The notes under the pieces were generated by a model. That model did not search any database. It saw only the letters and a list, made by a program, of their open reading frames with translations, and was not told the origin of the DNA. Positions 45,232 through 57,278 of a stretch of DNA of 64,000 nucleotides are shown piece by piece. Position 1 is the first letter of the stretch. Each line of letters begins with the position of its first letter. Source of the stretch: Engraulis encrasicolus (taxonomy: Eukaryota; Chordata; Actinopteri; Clupeiformes; Engraulidae). The DNA is taken from the NCBI RefSeq assembly GCF_034702125.1, contig NC_085866.1, positions 19,557,315-19,621,314 on the forward strand, given 5' to 3'. The translations under genes were made by a program, and so were the position numbers.

Positions 45232-47242
45232 TGTGAATATCAGGTTGAATGACGAGGCGCGTCACCTGTTTGAGGAACTGGGCAGCACCGCAGCTAAGGA
45301 GCTGGCCTTCAGAGACAGCTGGGTGTTTGTGGGAGCCAAAGGCATTGAAAACAAGACTCCATTTGAACAGGTGAGGAAATCGCAATCTGAACTACACGGT
45401 TTTATCATCTTTATTCATTTATTTGAAACCAATGAACTTTAACATTGTTAAGTATGAGTCAAATACATGTAGTTCATACACTTGTAAATGATGAATAATA
45501 GATTTAAAGGTTGTGGAAACATGGATAAGAAAATTGTAAATGGGCAATAGTACATTTTACGGTTACATTCACATATTGCCACATTCATAGCCACCCTGCG
45601 ATGTTTTCGTCTCACCTGGGTCACAGCATATTCCACACAGTATCACTCATTGAACAACGGTCAACTTCATTTCTATTATATTGTAAAGGTCTTTGAGTGC
45701 TCAAAGGAGCAGAATAGAGCTATATAAAATATAATGCATTACCATTACCATATTAAAGCAACACTAGTGCAGTAACTACTGGTCTATCCTTCAGCCTCAA
45801 ATGCCTCAAATATTGTGTGGAACAAGATCATGTTTCATACACCAGTTGTTCTGATGCTGAGTTAAAAAGCACATATGCAGTTTTAGGGGAAGGGAGACCC
45901 AGTCTGTTTTTGTTAAGGGGTTTTTTGTTTTGCTTTTTGAAAGTGGCATATTTACTTTCAGCCACTAGAGGGAGCTGTGGTGAGAACACATACGGCTCTG
46001 AAAGCAGTGACATCTGAATAGCATTTCTTAAAGAATGTGGACATTACAAAAGGACCCGGCATAGCGTTCTGTCCGTGGTGGAATGCATGCATGCATGCTA
46101 GCCAGCAGGCTGTGAGGAATGTGGGCCTGCCATTGTGAACATTTTGGGGGCAGTGAGTTCACACAGTGGAGTGGAGGTCCTTTTGTCTCTTTAGAGGCAC
46201 TAGCTCTTGGTGACTAATTCTTCAAAGGAACGTCCTGCACGTCAGAAACGTCCTGTCTTATACCACCTGCTGATGCTATTGTAATGGGTGTCCATTCGTG
46301 CATGTGTGCGTGTACTTGCAGTGGACTGCATCTGCTTAACAGTTTCTATATGACACCAATTGCCTCTGCAGATATGATGTTTCATCTCATGATGCATTGT
46401 ACTAAGTATTAGTGTCGGAATTTGCACACAAAAAAAACAATTTCGCTTGTAATTCAAAGCAACAATCTTAAAAGTCCTACTGAAGGTGGCCTCCTTCTTC
46501 TGTTAGGGTTTGGAAATGTTCACAATGGTCAGTGTATGAAAGGTTGGGTAGAAAAAGACCACACACTCTTGCTTTCTTGTTCTCTGAAGTGAAATATTTA
46601 CTGTAATACACCATTTCCTGGTTACACAGTCATGTTTTTGTGACCTGAAGCCATCCTCAGTGTATACAGGCAGAAACGCGTCTATGTAACCTTGAAATAG
46701 TGCATTAAACATTCAAGTACAAGTAAGAAAATGCAGTCTTTTTCTATCCTATCTGATGATGTTTTTTGGACACGCACCTAAAGACAACAACTACACCTGC
46801 GTTTGAGCGCGCCTTCTATTGAAACCAATGTAGGACAGGAAGCACCCACACCCACCTATGCACAGTGCAGGCGGACAACTAATTTCACTACACGTTTTAC
46901 TCATGCCATTTTATCCATGTGACACTGAAAAATGAAAAAAAGGTCTCACCATGCATAGGTCTCTTTACCACACAGACGCGTTTCGGCGCTCTGACCTCCT
47001 CAGTTTTTTCATTTTTCAGTTTTGCAGTGTTTTGGTCAGCACCCTTACGAGGAAGAGAAAAACTGTTGTGTGACGCCTGCTCCAACCCTTATGAATTTTA
47101 TCCATGTGACAAATTAAAACTCCATTGTGTCCTTGTCTTCCAGCGCATGAAGAACAGCAAGAGCAGCAACAAGTACGAGGGCTGGCCCGAATCCCTGGAG
47201 ATGGACGGCTGCATCCCCCTCAGAGCCCCCCTGGAGAACTAG
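34138..47242 (+). CDS. fam3a: FAM3A (FAM3 metabolism-regulating signalling molecule A), 9 coding exons
   Basis: Small cytokine-like protein of the FAM3/ILEI family. Exons: 34138-34150, 35063-35170, 35272-35295, 35637-35760, 36146-36204, 36334-36384, 43481-43565, 45244-45370, 47144-47242. They total 690 bases, 229 residues, phase-consistent; mammalian FAM3A is 230. Residues 1-8 (MRLAGPLR) match the FAM3A N-terminus. Residues 9-28 form a hydrophobic signal peptide or signal anchor. The ILEI/FAM3 domain runs from about 55 to 222 with [80 protein letters not shown] and GCIP. The four conserved cysteines are C57, C63, C85 and C220 and are expected to form two disulfides. The N-terminus and C-terminal region fit FAM3A better than FAM3B, C or D. 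It is divergently placed from IDH3G. Intron 7 is 7.1 kb and filled with repeats. Confidence 0.97.
35063..35170 (+). CDS. fam3a: FAM3A exon with signal anchor
   Basis: Encodes [20 protein letters not shown] and on to ILRHFFN, the hydrophobic N-terminal segment. The acceptor is TTTGACAG and the donor GTAAAG. Phase connects exactly with the start exon (split Gly). Confidence 0.95.
35272..35295 (+). CDS. fam3a: FAM3A 24-base microexon (GGEEEATP)
   Basis: Encodes an acidic linker, GEEEATP, between the membrane-proximal part and the ILEI domain. The acceptor is TTCACAG and the donor GTGTGT. Being a multiple of three it could be skipped without a frameshift. Confidence 0.85.
35637..35760 (+). CDS. 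fam3a: FAM3A exon (KYKCG to KICLEDR)
   Basis: Encodes [19 protein letters not shown] to [11 protein letters not shown] and part of Ile90, including cysteines 57, 63 and 85. The acceptor is TTGCAG and the donor GTAAGT at 35761. CGTAAGTAC near its start resembles a cryptic donor. Confidence 0.96.
36146..36204 (+). CDS. fam3a: FAM3A exon (NVGRGLN)
   Basis: Encodes [19 protein letters not shown] between a TTCCAG acceptor and a GTAACT donor. Phases match on both sides. Confidence 0.95.
36334..36384 (+). CDS. fam3a: FAM3A exon (FDMWAGD)
   Basis: Encodes [16 protein letters not shown]. The acceptor is TTTACAG and the donor GTAAGA. It is followed by the 7.1-kb intron 7. Confidence 0.95.
39113..41729. 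mobile_element. Inverted terminal pair, possible 2.6-kb transposon
   Basis: A 24-base sequence (39113-39136, TACGCGCTGGATAGAAGCA at its end) recurs inverted at 41706-41729. AGAAGGGGTGCCCC recurs inverted at 39182-39195 and 41650-41663 with nearly equal spacing (46 and 43 bases). Either one element of 2.6 kb or two copies of a short one in opposite orientation. Confidence 0.55.
40262..40600. repeat. (TACTG)n pentanucleotide array
   Basis: About 340 bases of TACTG units with CACCG, TATAC and TTTAC variants, in higher-order blocks of about 70 bases. It reads as a Tyr/Cys/Leu/Thr frame, an artefact. Confidence 0.85.
42306..43390. mobile_element. Inverted pair of Penelope-like element 3' ends
   Basis: Arms of about 500 bases (42306-42810 and 42895-43390) face each other around an 85-base loop. 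The right arm reads [20 protein letters not shown] then [13 protein letters not shown]. The left arm, minus strand, reads a similar frame with PGLNEEIDF. These are the C-terminal GIY-YIG endonuclease tail of Penelope-like retroelements. Both arms contain CTGACAA, a short stem and GAAACCGGTC. Located in FAM3A intron 7. Confidence 0.75.
43481..43565 (+). CDS. fam3a: FAM3A exon ([20 protein letters not shown])
   Basis: Encodes [15 protein letters not shown] to DDPATK, among the best conserved parts of the family. The acceptor is TTCCAG, only about 90 bases after the end of an inverted Penelope-like element. The donor is GTACGT. Confidence 0.96.
45191..45235. repeat. (TG)n directly before a FAM3A acceptor
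   Basis: Replaces the usual pyrimidine tract 8 bases upstream of exon 45244-45370. Confidence 0.9.
45244..45370 (+). CDS. fam3a: FAM3A exon ([15 protein letters not shown])
   Basis: Encodes [20 protein letters not shown] to KTPFEQ. The acceptor ATATCAG directly follows a (TG)n tract (45191-45235) instead of a normal pyrimidine tract. The donor is GTGAGG. Confidence 0.96.
46620..46691 (+). repeat. Degenerate hammerhead-like foldback
   Basis: GGTTACACAG (46620-46629) pairs with CTATGTAACC (46682-46691). Between them are CTGAAGC (46645-46651) and GAAACGCGTC (46673-46682). The last core A is changed, so it is probably inactive. Confidence 0.4.
46925..47019 (-). ncRNA. Hammerhead-ribozyme-like motif in FAM3A last intron
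   Basis: Minus strand, core at 46975-47003: CTGAGGA, stem II GGTC...GCC, GAAAC, GC, GTC. This contains every conserved core base (CUGANGA, GAAA, UH). A 16-base outer helix, 46925-46940 with 47004-47019, pairs perfectly and encloses it as helix I with an internal loop. Stem III would be two base pairs, as in minimal type I hammerheads of Penelope-like elements that work as dimers. Activity is inferred. Confidence 0.55.
47144..47242 (+). CDS. fam3a: FAM3A last coding exon
   Basis: Encodes [20 protein letters not shown] to [11 protein letters not shown], stop TAG at 47240-47242. It contains C220 in GCIP. The acceptor is TCTTCCAG. Confidence 0.96.
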   Translation, partial: RMKNSKSSNKYEGWPESLEMDGCIPLRAPLEN

Positions 47243-48780
47243 CACACACACACACCTCTCAACACGGCACACTCCCAGGACGAGACCATCCCAAACACGG
47301 CATGGTAGGGGAATATGCTCCTAATTGCCATGAGGGGGCTCGTCCATGGTTGGTTAGCCGTGTGAGACATCACCAAGACGTTTGGATGGTAGGGGAAGGT
47401 TCTCATTGTATTCGTGAGGGAGCTTGTACCTGTTTGGTTGGTTTGCCATGAGAGACCTCACCTCCACATGATCTCAGTGGAGCTCAAGGAGCTTGAAGTT
47501 GAATTTCATGATTTAAAAAGCCTCATCACCACTAGTGTTAGGGTTAGGAATAAGGTCTGTGTCAGGGCATAAAACTTAAAACTCATAATGCTAAACGGTG
47601 TGTGTCATGTTGCCCTAACTTAACCTTATTCCAGACCAATCACAGACAAGTTCCCTCATAAATATTAACGAACCTTCCCACAGAATTCTATGAACATAAA
47701 CATTGCTCCCAGGACACAAACCCAGGAAGGAACGAGGAGCCAAGAAGTAGGAACTAATTGCACAGGACATTGTGGACCTCAAGGGCAAGTGGAGATATTG
47801 CTGTGTACATGCTGCTGGAAAATAACTATGCCAGACTTCAGGACCACAACAAAAAAATCACAGGGGGCACAGAGTTGGGTGTACCCGTTTTCCTATGTTA
47901 ATGCTGCCACGGACCTTCCAGCTACTTTTAGGCTGATGCACACTTTGCTGATTTTGTTCTTGAAAATGAGGCTCAGGACTAAGCGTTGGGTTCTCCTTGG
48001 TCTCGTACGGTGTGGTTTAGCACAAACTTCTAAGAGAATCTAGCGAGAAAAAAAAATGATGGCTTTGCTAACTATCAACCTTGCAGGAAGGCAGTGCTCA
48101 GACCAGCTGAAAAGGCTACCATATTAATAGTGGTAGCCAATGAGAAATGCTTGGATGTGAAATGATGTTAATTATGCAATAATGTTTTTATAATTTCAAG
48201 GGTAATTATCTGTGATGCAATCCTATGTTTGGGAGTAAAACTAATATATTGCCGTAATAACCATGACAATGCTCAGCGATTGACCCATTTTTACGCAAGT
48301 CGTTACTACAGTTTATACAACATGTTTGTGTAAAAAAACACACAATTCCGTTTTTTTCCCGCAATCATAAGTGATGTATTTGTGTCTAGAGAGCTAGTTA
48401 TACGCATTTACGCCCGGACAGATCTAGACACCTTAACTGTCATCACTCCACTCAGAAGGCTAATGTCTGGAACCTTTGCTTTCATCACAAATAAGTATGT
48501 TGAATGTGTTGCTTTAGTAATGCAATGTGTTGTTTTGTGTCCTGTAAACCGTTTTTGTTAATCTTTTTGTGTCCTGTTGATTTATTTGGTTTAAAATCTG
48601 TGTGACAATAACTTTTGTATTTTGTGAGGCTTAGTTTGTCAGGTAAGACCTGAAACATAAAAATACTCCTATATTTAATATATCTGGTGCACCAGTAAAC
48701 CAAATGAGTGTGTGATTACTATATGTATATTTTTTACATTGCTATGACAATAAATAAAAAGCTGAAGGATTTGCTAATTT
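47243..48780 (+). other. fam3a: FAM3A 3' UTR (inferred)
   Basis: Noncoding sequence after the stop. The best polyadenylation hexamers are overlapping AATAAATAAA at 48749-48758, giving a UTR of about 1.5 kb. No other gene is visible here; the open frames at 47690-48043 and nearby have no recognisable domain. Confidence 0.45.
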
Positions 48781-49539
48781 TTATTTGGGCCTATTCATTT
48801 TGTGAAGCTAACTCTGAGTCAGAACACTGTACGTGCCATAGCCAGATACAATCACATCATGAATACAGTATGTGTACGAAATTAAGAGTGGTCACGTGCC
48901 TATATGCATGCATTGCACTGCACGTTTGTGTCCTCCTGGGCTTTGATTTCATATGTGGAAGTTGGTACAATCTGTGTGGGTTCCTGGGGAGTGGTCGCCG
49001 TGGCCGCCTCTGTAACTAGGTTGAACCAAAATAACTTGAAGAATCAAGAGCAGCGCTGTTAGCCACCTGCCAGTGAATGATTTAGTGGGTTAGTGTAAAC
49101 AAGCACCATGGACAGCGGCTGTACCGGCTTGCTTACGCTAGGCGGCGGTAAGCAATTATGTAAATAATATATAGCCTAACATACTTGGCTGACTGGCCTG
49201 GAATAATTTAATGCTGGTATGTCATCGGTTTAATCCTGTCTTTCTTTTTTTGCTATTTGTTTTGTTTTCCTTTATGAAGGGTAGGATAATGGTATGGCTT
49301 AACCCGGTATAATTAAAACAGTTTATTGAATGTTCACAGATCAACTTGAAATGAGCTAATATAATAAACGGAAAGCCATGCCAGAGAAAACGATGCATCA
49401 TGAGTCAATTTGGTAGCAGATAGACAAGAATGAAACCGCTACGTGGAATGAGAAGCTGCAATTAAATTTTAAAGCCCATAAATTCCGTGCAGTCTACCTG
49501 CATGTATTCCTGCCTGGCGAATAAAAATAGGATCGGGTG

Positions 49540-50086
49540 CGCGACTTGCCGTGGTCGACAGTGGCGGTAGCGCGCACCAGGCAGAGCCCGAAAACGACGA
49601 GCTATTGCAGAGAGAAACGAGGAGAGAAAGCAAGTGCACCCAGCAACATCACTGCTTCCCCGTATACAGACGGTCATTGTTTTGTAAATTATGTAAAAAT
49701 AACAGTGGACAGAACTGTGTTTGCGTCATGTTGCACTGAATCGTCTGCACGAGGGGATGTAATCAAAATACAATTTGAGCAGCACATCAATGGGACTTGA
49801 ATTGTAACGACTTTATCAAATCAGACTGATTCGACGTTGAGGATTTGTGAGCCTGGATTTAACGACGTGACCAAATCAAGGGAGCGACACATCGAATGGT
49901 AAAGGAGCAGTCCACCCTTAACAACAACAGGCTCATAAGCAAACGTGGTCCCAGAGATTGTGTATTTTAATAATAGAGAATGTTATCCTGTAAACCTTGC
50001 TGAGAGACGGCAGGGTCCTTGTCTGGTACTTCAGCGACAACGGAATTTATTCTCTCAGCCGACAGCACGCTGGATGTCGCATATGG
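49540..50086 (+). other. Candidate 5' noncoding exon of a downstream gene
   Basis: A CpG-rich stretch (about 49545-49610) is followed by unique sequence ending at a strong donor, ATATGG then GTAAGC at 50087. No long frame is present. It could be the first exon of a gene whose coding part lies beyond the window. Weak evidence. Confidence 0.25.
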
Positions 50087-51004
50087 GTAAGCTATTATAT
50101 TTACGTGTCTGATACAAACAGCCCCTTTTAATAATCCTTTTTGTGTTTTTAATTTTAGTTTCGACGGCATAGCCTACATGTGCCGTTTGTGTTGTGGTCA
50201 ATATGGTCCTGCTGTTGGTCTCCATGTAGACGCGCCAAGTGCTGTAGTAGTGTCAGTGACAGCTTCTTTCATCGTTAGCTTATCATAACATTGACGTCCA
50301 TTGGCTCTTATAATTATGTTTGTTTAATATGCTGGCCAGAACAGCTTTATGTAGGAACCATGTATTTTCATATTTGTGATAGCTAGGCAAGGGAAGTGTA
50401 GTGTTTTCTCCTCAGCGAATTGAGGGCTTCAGCATGAAGTTAGCCATTGAGGTTGCTTGCTAGGTGGTCAGCAAGCTAAATAAAAAAAATGGTGTTACAA
50501 TTACCGGAGACATAACATGTTTTGTGTTTAACGAGGATTGGGCGAATTAGAGATAGGCCATTTCGTACAGACCTATGCCGACATTTTCTCTCAATAGCAG
50601 AAAGCCGTATCTAGGTTGACAGCCAACTTACTTCCACATGAAATACAGCTAGCTTATGCTGCAGTGCCTTGTAGGGTTATCTGTCACTTAAACCAGCTGA
50701 CAATCATTTGCGTCAAATTATTAGCCCACATATGACAATAATATGAAACCTACAATCTATTTATAAATGATTTAAATGCAGATATAGTGATTTCGGTAGG
50801 TGAACATGTTTTTCTTCTCCCCGAGCGGCTGTGAACCAGCCTTTATGAATAGTTTCTTTTGTAAACACAACATTGAATGGCTTTGTTGGACGTGCGCTTT
50901 GGTTCATGCCAACAGCGAATGATGGTTGCATATCACTTCATTGTTTTTCTGTTCGTATTGTCTGTTAATGAATTTGTTGCATCCGTAGAGAATATAGTCT
51001 CGTC

Positions 51005-52358
51005 CAGGGCTCTAAATTAACACACGCCAACACGCCAAACAGGGGTGAAAATTCATTTTGGCTAGTAGAAAAAAATACCTACCCGCCAATTTGGCTAGTA
51101 GTTCCCGAGTACAGTAAATTATGAACGGTAAACCGCTGTTCTGACGAACGTTAGACGGCGAGATTTCCTACATTACCCATGGACACTAGCGTCACGACGT
51201 AGCCTCCCACAGTGGGCTTTCCAGTGCAGCGAGCGGCAACTCCATGCTGTTGCGCGCGCCAGGATTGAAAACATTCTGTCAGCTAAGCTGCGCTCACACT
51301 ATTCTGACAGGCAGCTCTCCTCCTATGCTCTCGTCGCTTTCGCTACAACCTTTTTAACGTCACTACTGCTATATGAACATTGCTGTAACAGGCTGCATTT
51401 TTGAAGCAGCGAGGCCCTGGCCGTTTCAATAACAGGAGTTACGCAGATTATGCATAGAGCTACTTCTGTTCTGTAGACTTATGTTTTGTGCGAGTGATGA
51501 GAATGTGGCGGGGGTTAGCGCAAGGTTCTGTGCGTTGGTGTAACCGTAATAATAGCAGAGAGATTTTAGAATTACTAGAATATTTCTGATAATAGTGACG
51601 TTAAAAAATGAGTGGCTGTGGAACGAAATAGCGACAAGGGCAGAGGAGGAGAGCTGACTGTCAGAGTAGTGTGACCGTAGCTGTCAGTTCAGTTGTCTTC
51701 TGAAATGTTCCGAGTCCTGGCGCAACTAAGTTGGAAAGCCCACGCCATCGGAAAGAAAAAAAAGCAACCAACGACGAAGCTGTCGAAGTAACAACGGAAG
51801 CGAATATTCCCGAGATAATATTTACTTTCAGTTAAACTAGGCTTCTTGTCATTTTGTTGCGCATGGTAGAGAAGAGCTCCTCCTCTCTCCTCTCATCTCT
51901 TCTCCTTCCTTGGGGTGTGCGTAGGCCTATGTGAGGTTTTGTAGTGTTAAGCTGTGTGCTTGGTTACTGTAGGCCTATGTTAAAGGTCTGTTATGTGAGT
52001 GGCTTGTGTGATGTGATTCAGCTGTTTTCAGAGGAATTGAACAAAAACTAATCAAATTGATTATGCCTAAGTAATGAAAGTAAAAAATAAAGCAGAAGTT
52101 AAAAAATAATGAAAAAAATATATAGCCTGTAATATGCTTATTATGTAGGCATATAGTAGCTTATGCAGGCCTATGGTGTATCTGTGTTGTAGAAATAGTT
52201 GAACAAAATGACCATAATTTAAAAAAAAAAACTAGCCTAAAGCATAGTTTATTTTGGCGAGAGAATAAAATGGCTTGTTGAACTTCTGTTTGGCTGGTAA
52301 GAAAAAATGTCCACTAGCCAAATTGGCTGGTGGTGGAAAAAGTTAATTTAGAGCCCTG
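51005..52358. mobile_element. 1.35-kb non-autonomous hAT element
   Basis: Ends CAGGGCTCTAAATTAAC and, inverted, CAGGGCTCTAAATTAAC exactly. Flanked by identical 8-base duplications GTCTCGTC at 50997-51004 and 52359-52366. TTGGCTAGTAG / GCCAAATTGGCTGGTGG motifs lie inside the ends. The interior has no recognisable transposase. Confidence 0.9.
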
Positions 52359-53507
52359 GTCTCGTCTCATGTCGCTTTTACTGGCTTGAGGTCAGGTGTG
52401 TTGTGTTGTAAGGTGTAAGGTTTGTTCCTCACGATTCAATTTTCATGTCTCGTATCACAGTCTTCCCTCTTCAGGCTTCAATAGCCTAAACCCTTAAAAA
52501 TATTATTGCTTAAAGCAATTCGGCACCAACTCAAATTATATTCATCCTTCAGCCTTTCAATGGTTCAGGCAGATAAATAGTCCCCCCCCCCTTTAACAGC
52601 CATTTCCAAGGCCAATGTTGGAATGGATTGTTTTTGTCATCCTCATTTCCTTCAGTTTTAAATAAGGTCGTTGTGGGGGCCACATTAAAATTTCTCTTCA
52701 AGATTCAAGATTCATTGTATGAAGATTGTCTACTCTAGTTGTTATTAACATTTAGTAGCAACATAATTTCACATGTTCTGCCTATAGCTAAATGTATTGA
52801 GCCTACAGTCTAGGCCGCCATAGGCCCTCTACTTGTTTTGATCTGTAAAGATTCAAAAGCTGAGTGGCTCAGTCTGTCACTGTGAGATAAAACAATGAAA
52901 GCCTATTCACAGCGATATGCCTGACAGAAGCAGTAAGCCACTTTGGAGATGTGTAATCCACATTCATCATCACACTCAATCAGGCCATTTTAAGTACCTC
53001 ACCTGGATTATAGTGACCGGATTGGAGAAAGGCTGTGCTGATTCAGGCAAAACAGGGGAAAAAACATGTGCACACAAGCTTTAAATCATGTTTTTTTACC
53101 CCCTCCCTCGTGCTTTTTTTCTTTCTTTCTTCCTTTGGAATGGATCCAGTGAACAGTCTAGTGTGTGTATCCCACCTTCTGTGCCGCTAGTGACACTTGC
53201 TTTCATATGCTTGACCTGGATCAGACAAAAGTGTTTTTTGTGCTGTGTGGTCCCGGTGCTTCCCTGGCTGGTCAGGGGGGCATGCTTCCCATGGCCGGGC
53301 CCACTTAGGATCACCTTCCCTGGGCTACTCTCCTGTGGCCACGTCGATGGGGATGCTGGAGAGGTGCGGTAGTGGCGTGGCTGTGTTCAACAGATACGGG
53401 CAGATACAGGCATTGTGTGAAACATGATGAGATCACCTGGGATTAATAAGAGGGATCTGTGGTCTTTCCGCCAGCTCTGGCTCTAGCTCTGGATCTCTGG
53501 TGTGTGT

Positions 53508-53526
53508 GTGCGTGTGTGTGTGCGCA

Positions 53527-53572
<46 letters not shown>

Positions 53573-53576
53573 CGTG

Positions 53577-53608
<32 letters not shown>

Positions 53609-53653
53609 TGTGTGTGTGTAGTGCATGTGTGTGCATGTGTGTTTGTGTGTGAG
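53508..53653. repeat. (TG)n/(TGCG)n microsatellite
   Basis: TG repeats interrupted by a run of GTGC units near 53577-53608; alternating purine-pyrimidine throughout, favourable for Z-DNA. Confidence 0.85.
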
Positions 53654-54056
53654 ATAGTGTACGTGTGAATGTGCGGACAGTCTGTTTGTGGTATACGCCT
53701 ACTGTGTGTGTGTGTTTGTGTTTTTAATTGACTCGTGGTTCAATCTGGGCTGTTCAAAGTCCAGTTATATTTTGTTGCTGTATCAATACAATTGAACCAA
53801 ACTGTTCAATATTGTTATGTCTACCCCCTCTCTCGTGACTCAGAATAGACTGCTTCAAACATCTTGTGCATTCTTACCCATAGCCTCTTGCTGCAGATGG
53901 ACCTGTCAGTGGGCCTATTCATTCCTGAAAACACTCATATCATAACAACATTGCTATGACAGTGCAGAGAGTCTTAATTAACCGATTAAGACTCGGTCAT
54001 TACCATTTTGGTGGCTATAAGGTTACAAACAGAGGATCTGTGCTAAGGGGTTAAGG

Positions 54057-54412
54057 CAGTGTTTCTCAACAGGGGTGCCGGGGCAATCTGGGGTGCCGCA
54101 GGCCCCCCTCAGGGGTGCCGCGGAAATGTGGCTGATAAATAAATGTACTATAATACATACTTGTCTAAATTGATAAGTTAATGTTAGTCAGTGGAGTCTT
54201 TCATCTGCCATTTACGCAATGAAGTAAATATAGGTCGCCCCAGTCAGCTGCAACTTTGAACGTAGGTCGTGTGACGTCTCCAAATGTGTTACTTTTCTAA
54301 GCTTGTGTGGTATCGGATGCGATGCCATGTTACGGCTTGTTGGTTTGGGGTGCCTTGAATTTTTTCATGAATTGAAAGGGTGCCTCGCCTAACAAAAGGT
54401 TGAGAAACACTG
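54057..54412. mobile_element. hAT MITE (CAGTGTTTCTCAAC ends)
   Basis: Ends CAGTGTTTCTCAAC and exact inverted copy; flanks GGTTAAGG (54049-54056) and GGTTAGGT (54413-54420) are an 8-base duplication with one change. The ends resemble Charlie-type hAT elements. Confidence 0.85.
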
Positions 54413-54959
54413 GGTTAGGTACTAGGTCTGAAGATTATTTGTTGTTATGGTGTCATTAAAAGCCACCAGCACTTCAGAGACACTCAGAGTGGTCTCGGCG
54501 TAATGATACAGGAGCTTTTGCGAGATTTTACGATAGGCAGGAGGATTGACTTCTAGTTCAATCTGGAAAGCAGACTACATTGTGACTAATTCCAGTTTTG
54601 CTGTGTTGCTGAATCAATACAATTGAACCAAACTATTTAATTTTGTTATGACTATCCCTCTCCCATGATTGAGAAGAATGGCCTAACTTACAGTAAGTTA
54701 CCTTGTGGTTAAAACCGTCTTGTTGTGCAATTCTCACCCTTATGTTGTTGTCATGATGTCATTACAAAACAGCACTTTAGTGACACTGGACGTAGTTATA
54801 AACAAATGAGTTGTTGTATAGTTATGTAGCACGTTTTGAAATATTTCACATAGATAGATAGATGGAAGCAAGATGAAGTGCGAGCCTGTGTGAAAACTAG
54901 GCTGAGGTCTGCAGCAGTGTATCCAACTTTCTTGTCGGGGGCCAGACCACGGCCAGCCA

Positions 54960-55089
54960 ACCCTCCCCTGTCTCTCTGCCTCTTTCCTCCTCCCGTCTTC
55001 TCTCCTCTCCTCTTCTCTCATCCCCTCTCTACTCCTGTCCTGCCTGCTCTCCTCTCCTCTCTCTCCTCTCCTCTCTCTCCTCTCCTCTC

Positions 55090-55134
<45 letters not shown>
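54960..55134. repeat. Pyrimidine-rich (CT)n/(CTCTC)n tract
   Basis: CTCCTCTC and CTCTCT repeats on the plus strand ending in pure (CT)n at about 55085-55134. Confidence 0.85.
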
Positions 55135-55137
<3 letters not shown>

Positions 55138-55329
55138 TTAAACTGATTGGGGCTTCCCAGGGTCTCACTCCTGCCACAATACAACCTACTTTTCCACCCT
55201 GACCCCACAGGCAGACAGACCGACAGACCGGCCACACCAACTGACACAGACCAACAGGCAGGCAGACAGACAGACAGACAGACAGACAGACTACAGACAG
55301 AGCTATGCTGCTGGATCTCAGTTAGATTA

Positions 55330-55470
<141 letters not shown>

Positions 55471-56118
55471 AGACAAACAGGCCGTAGACAGACAAATAGG
55501 CAATTGGATCTCAGTTAGAGGAATCACGATCTTTCTATTGCATCGCTTGATCTCTCTGAGAACTGCATACATAATCATGGATGACATTTTTATTTCTGCC
55601 GTGATTAAGAATATAATTGATGGACTTGCAACTGCCAGGCTGATTGAACAGAAGCAGGAACCATAGTGCCATGTGAAAATGTTCAGTTAATACACAAATG
55701 AAGTTAAATGAACTGCCTAATCATGTAAGACACAAGGGCTGGCTTCTCTCTTTTCTCTCCGATAGTTGGTATGACCTGAGAAAATATCATCTAAACCTGG
55801 AGAGAGCAACAGAACAGTGGAGCTAATGGGCTAGTTAGCCTCTCTAGGTAGCTCTCTAGGTAGCTCCTCGTTTTGACCGCAATTGCTAAAAATGTAGTGA
55901 TGCGTGTAATTTAAATGTATTATATTCAATTTGGCACCTTATGTGTGCTTCACTGTTCGTTTCTGAATCAGTCTCATTTTCAACCCTATCTTATCTGACC
56001 AAAGTTAAGTTGTTTTTTATACCGTGGCTGAAATTTAGCTATAGTCACTGCTTTCATTCACACAAACACTGGCACATATTTTATCGAGGGGTAAAATCCC
56101 CTCAACTCCCTTTTGTGT

Positions 56119-56121
<3 letters not shown>

Positions 56122-56199
<78 letters not shown>

Positions 56200-56305
56200 C
56201 GCGCGAGTGTGTGTGCGTGCATGCACGTGTGTGTGTGTGTGTGCGCGCCATCCCTCCTCTCTTTATCTCTCTTGTTCTCTTTCACACACACACACACACA
56301 CACAC
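56122..56305. repeat. (TG)n and (CA)n facing tracts
   Basis: (TG)n with GCGC interruptions at 56122-56247, then (CA)n at 56284-56305. Confidence 0.85.
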
Positions 56306-56674
56306 ATTTTTCCCATCCATTCCACCAGCCACCATCCCCAGTGCCTGACCCACCCCACCCCGCCCCCTCGCCCGCCTCGCTACTACGCTTTGCTCTGCTC
56401 CCCTCCTCTTCCCCTGCTGGGGTTCTCTCCCTCCCTCCTTCCCTCCCTTTCTCCAGCTCTCCGTCTGGAAGCTTCATGTCCCCTCTTCTCTTCTATTCTC
56501 ACCCCCAGTGCCCTTCTGCCCCCCCGTCCCCTCTCTTTTTGTGAACACTCTTTTTTTCATTGCGCTACATCATGTCTCACTAGCCTAGCCCTACCCTTCC
56601 CCCTCCTCCCTACCTCCCTCCCTCCCCAAAAATCCCTCTGTCTGCAATGCACCCTCTTGCTTTGGGGGGCAGAC

Positions 56675-57056
<382 letters not shown>

Positions 57057-57226
57057 GTGGGAGAGGCATGCAGTCTTCTGTATTATTCTACTTTTGTTGT
57101 GTTTGGGGTTTAATAACTCTGTGAGAGTGGACTTCACCACGTTTTTGTGTGTGAGAGAGGAAGAGGTGTTTGTAGTGTGTGACGTGTGTGTGTGAGAGAA
57201 AGAGGGAGTCTTTGTGTAGTGTTTTG

Positions 57227-57278
<52 letters not shown>

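Noticed and set aside
47125..47451. 108-codon plus-strand frame overlapping the last FAM3A exon
   Set aside because: It is an out-of-frame shadow of FAM3A running into the 3' UTR; the true frame carries KYEGWPE and GCIP.
53088..53427. Frames of 60-94 codons near 53.1-53.4 kb
   Set aside because: No recognisable domain, no supporting splice pairs and no repeat or gene context.
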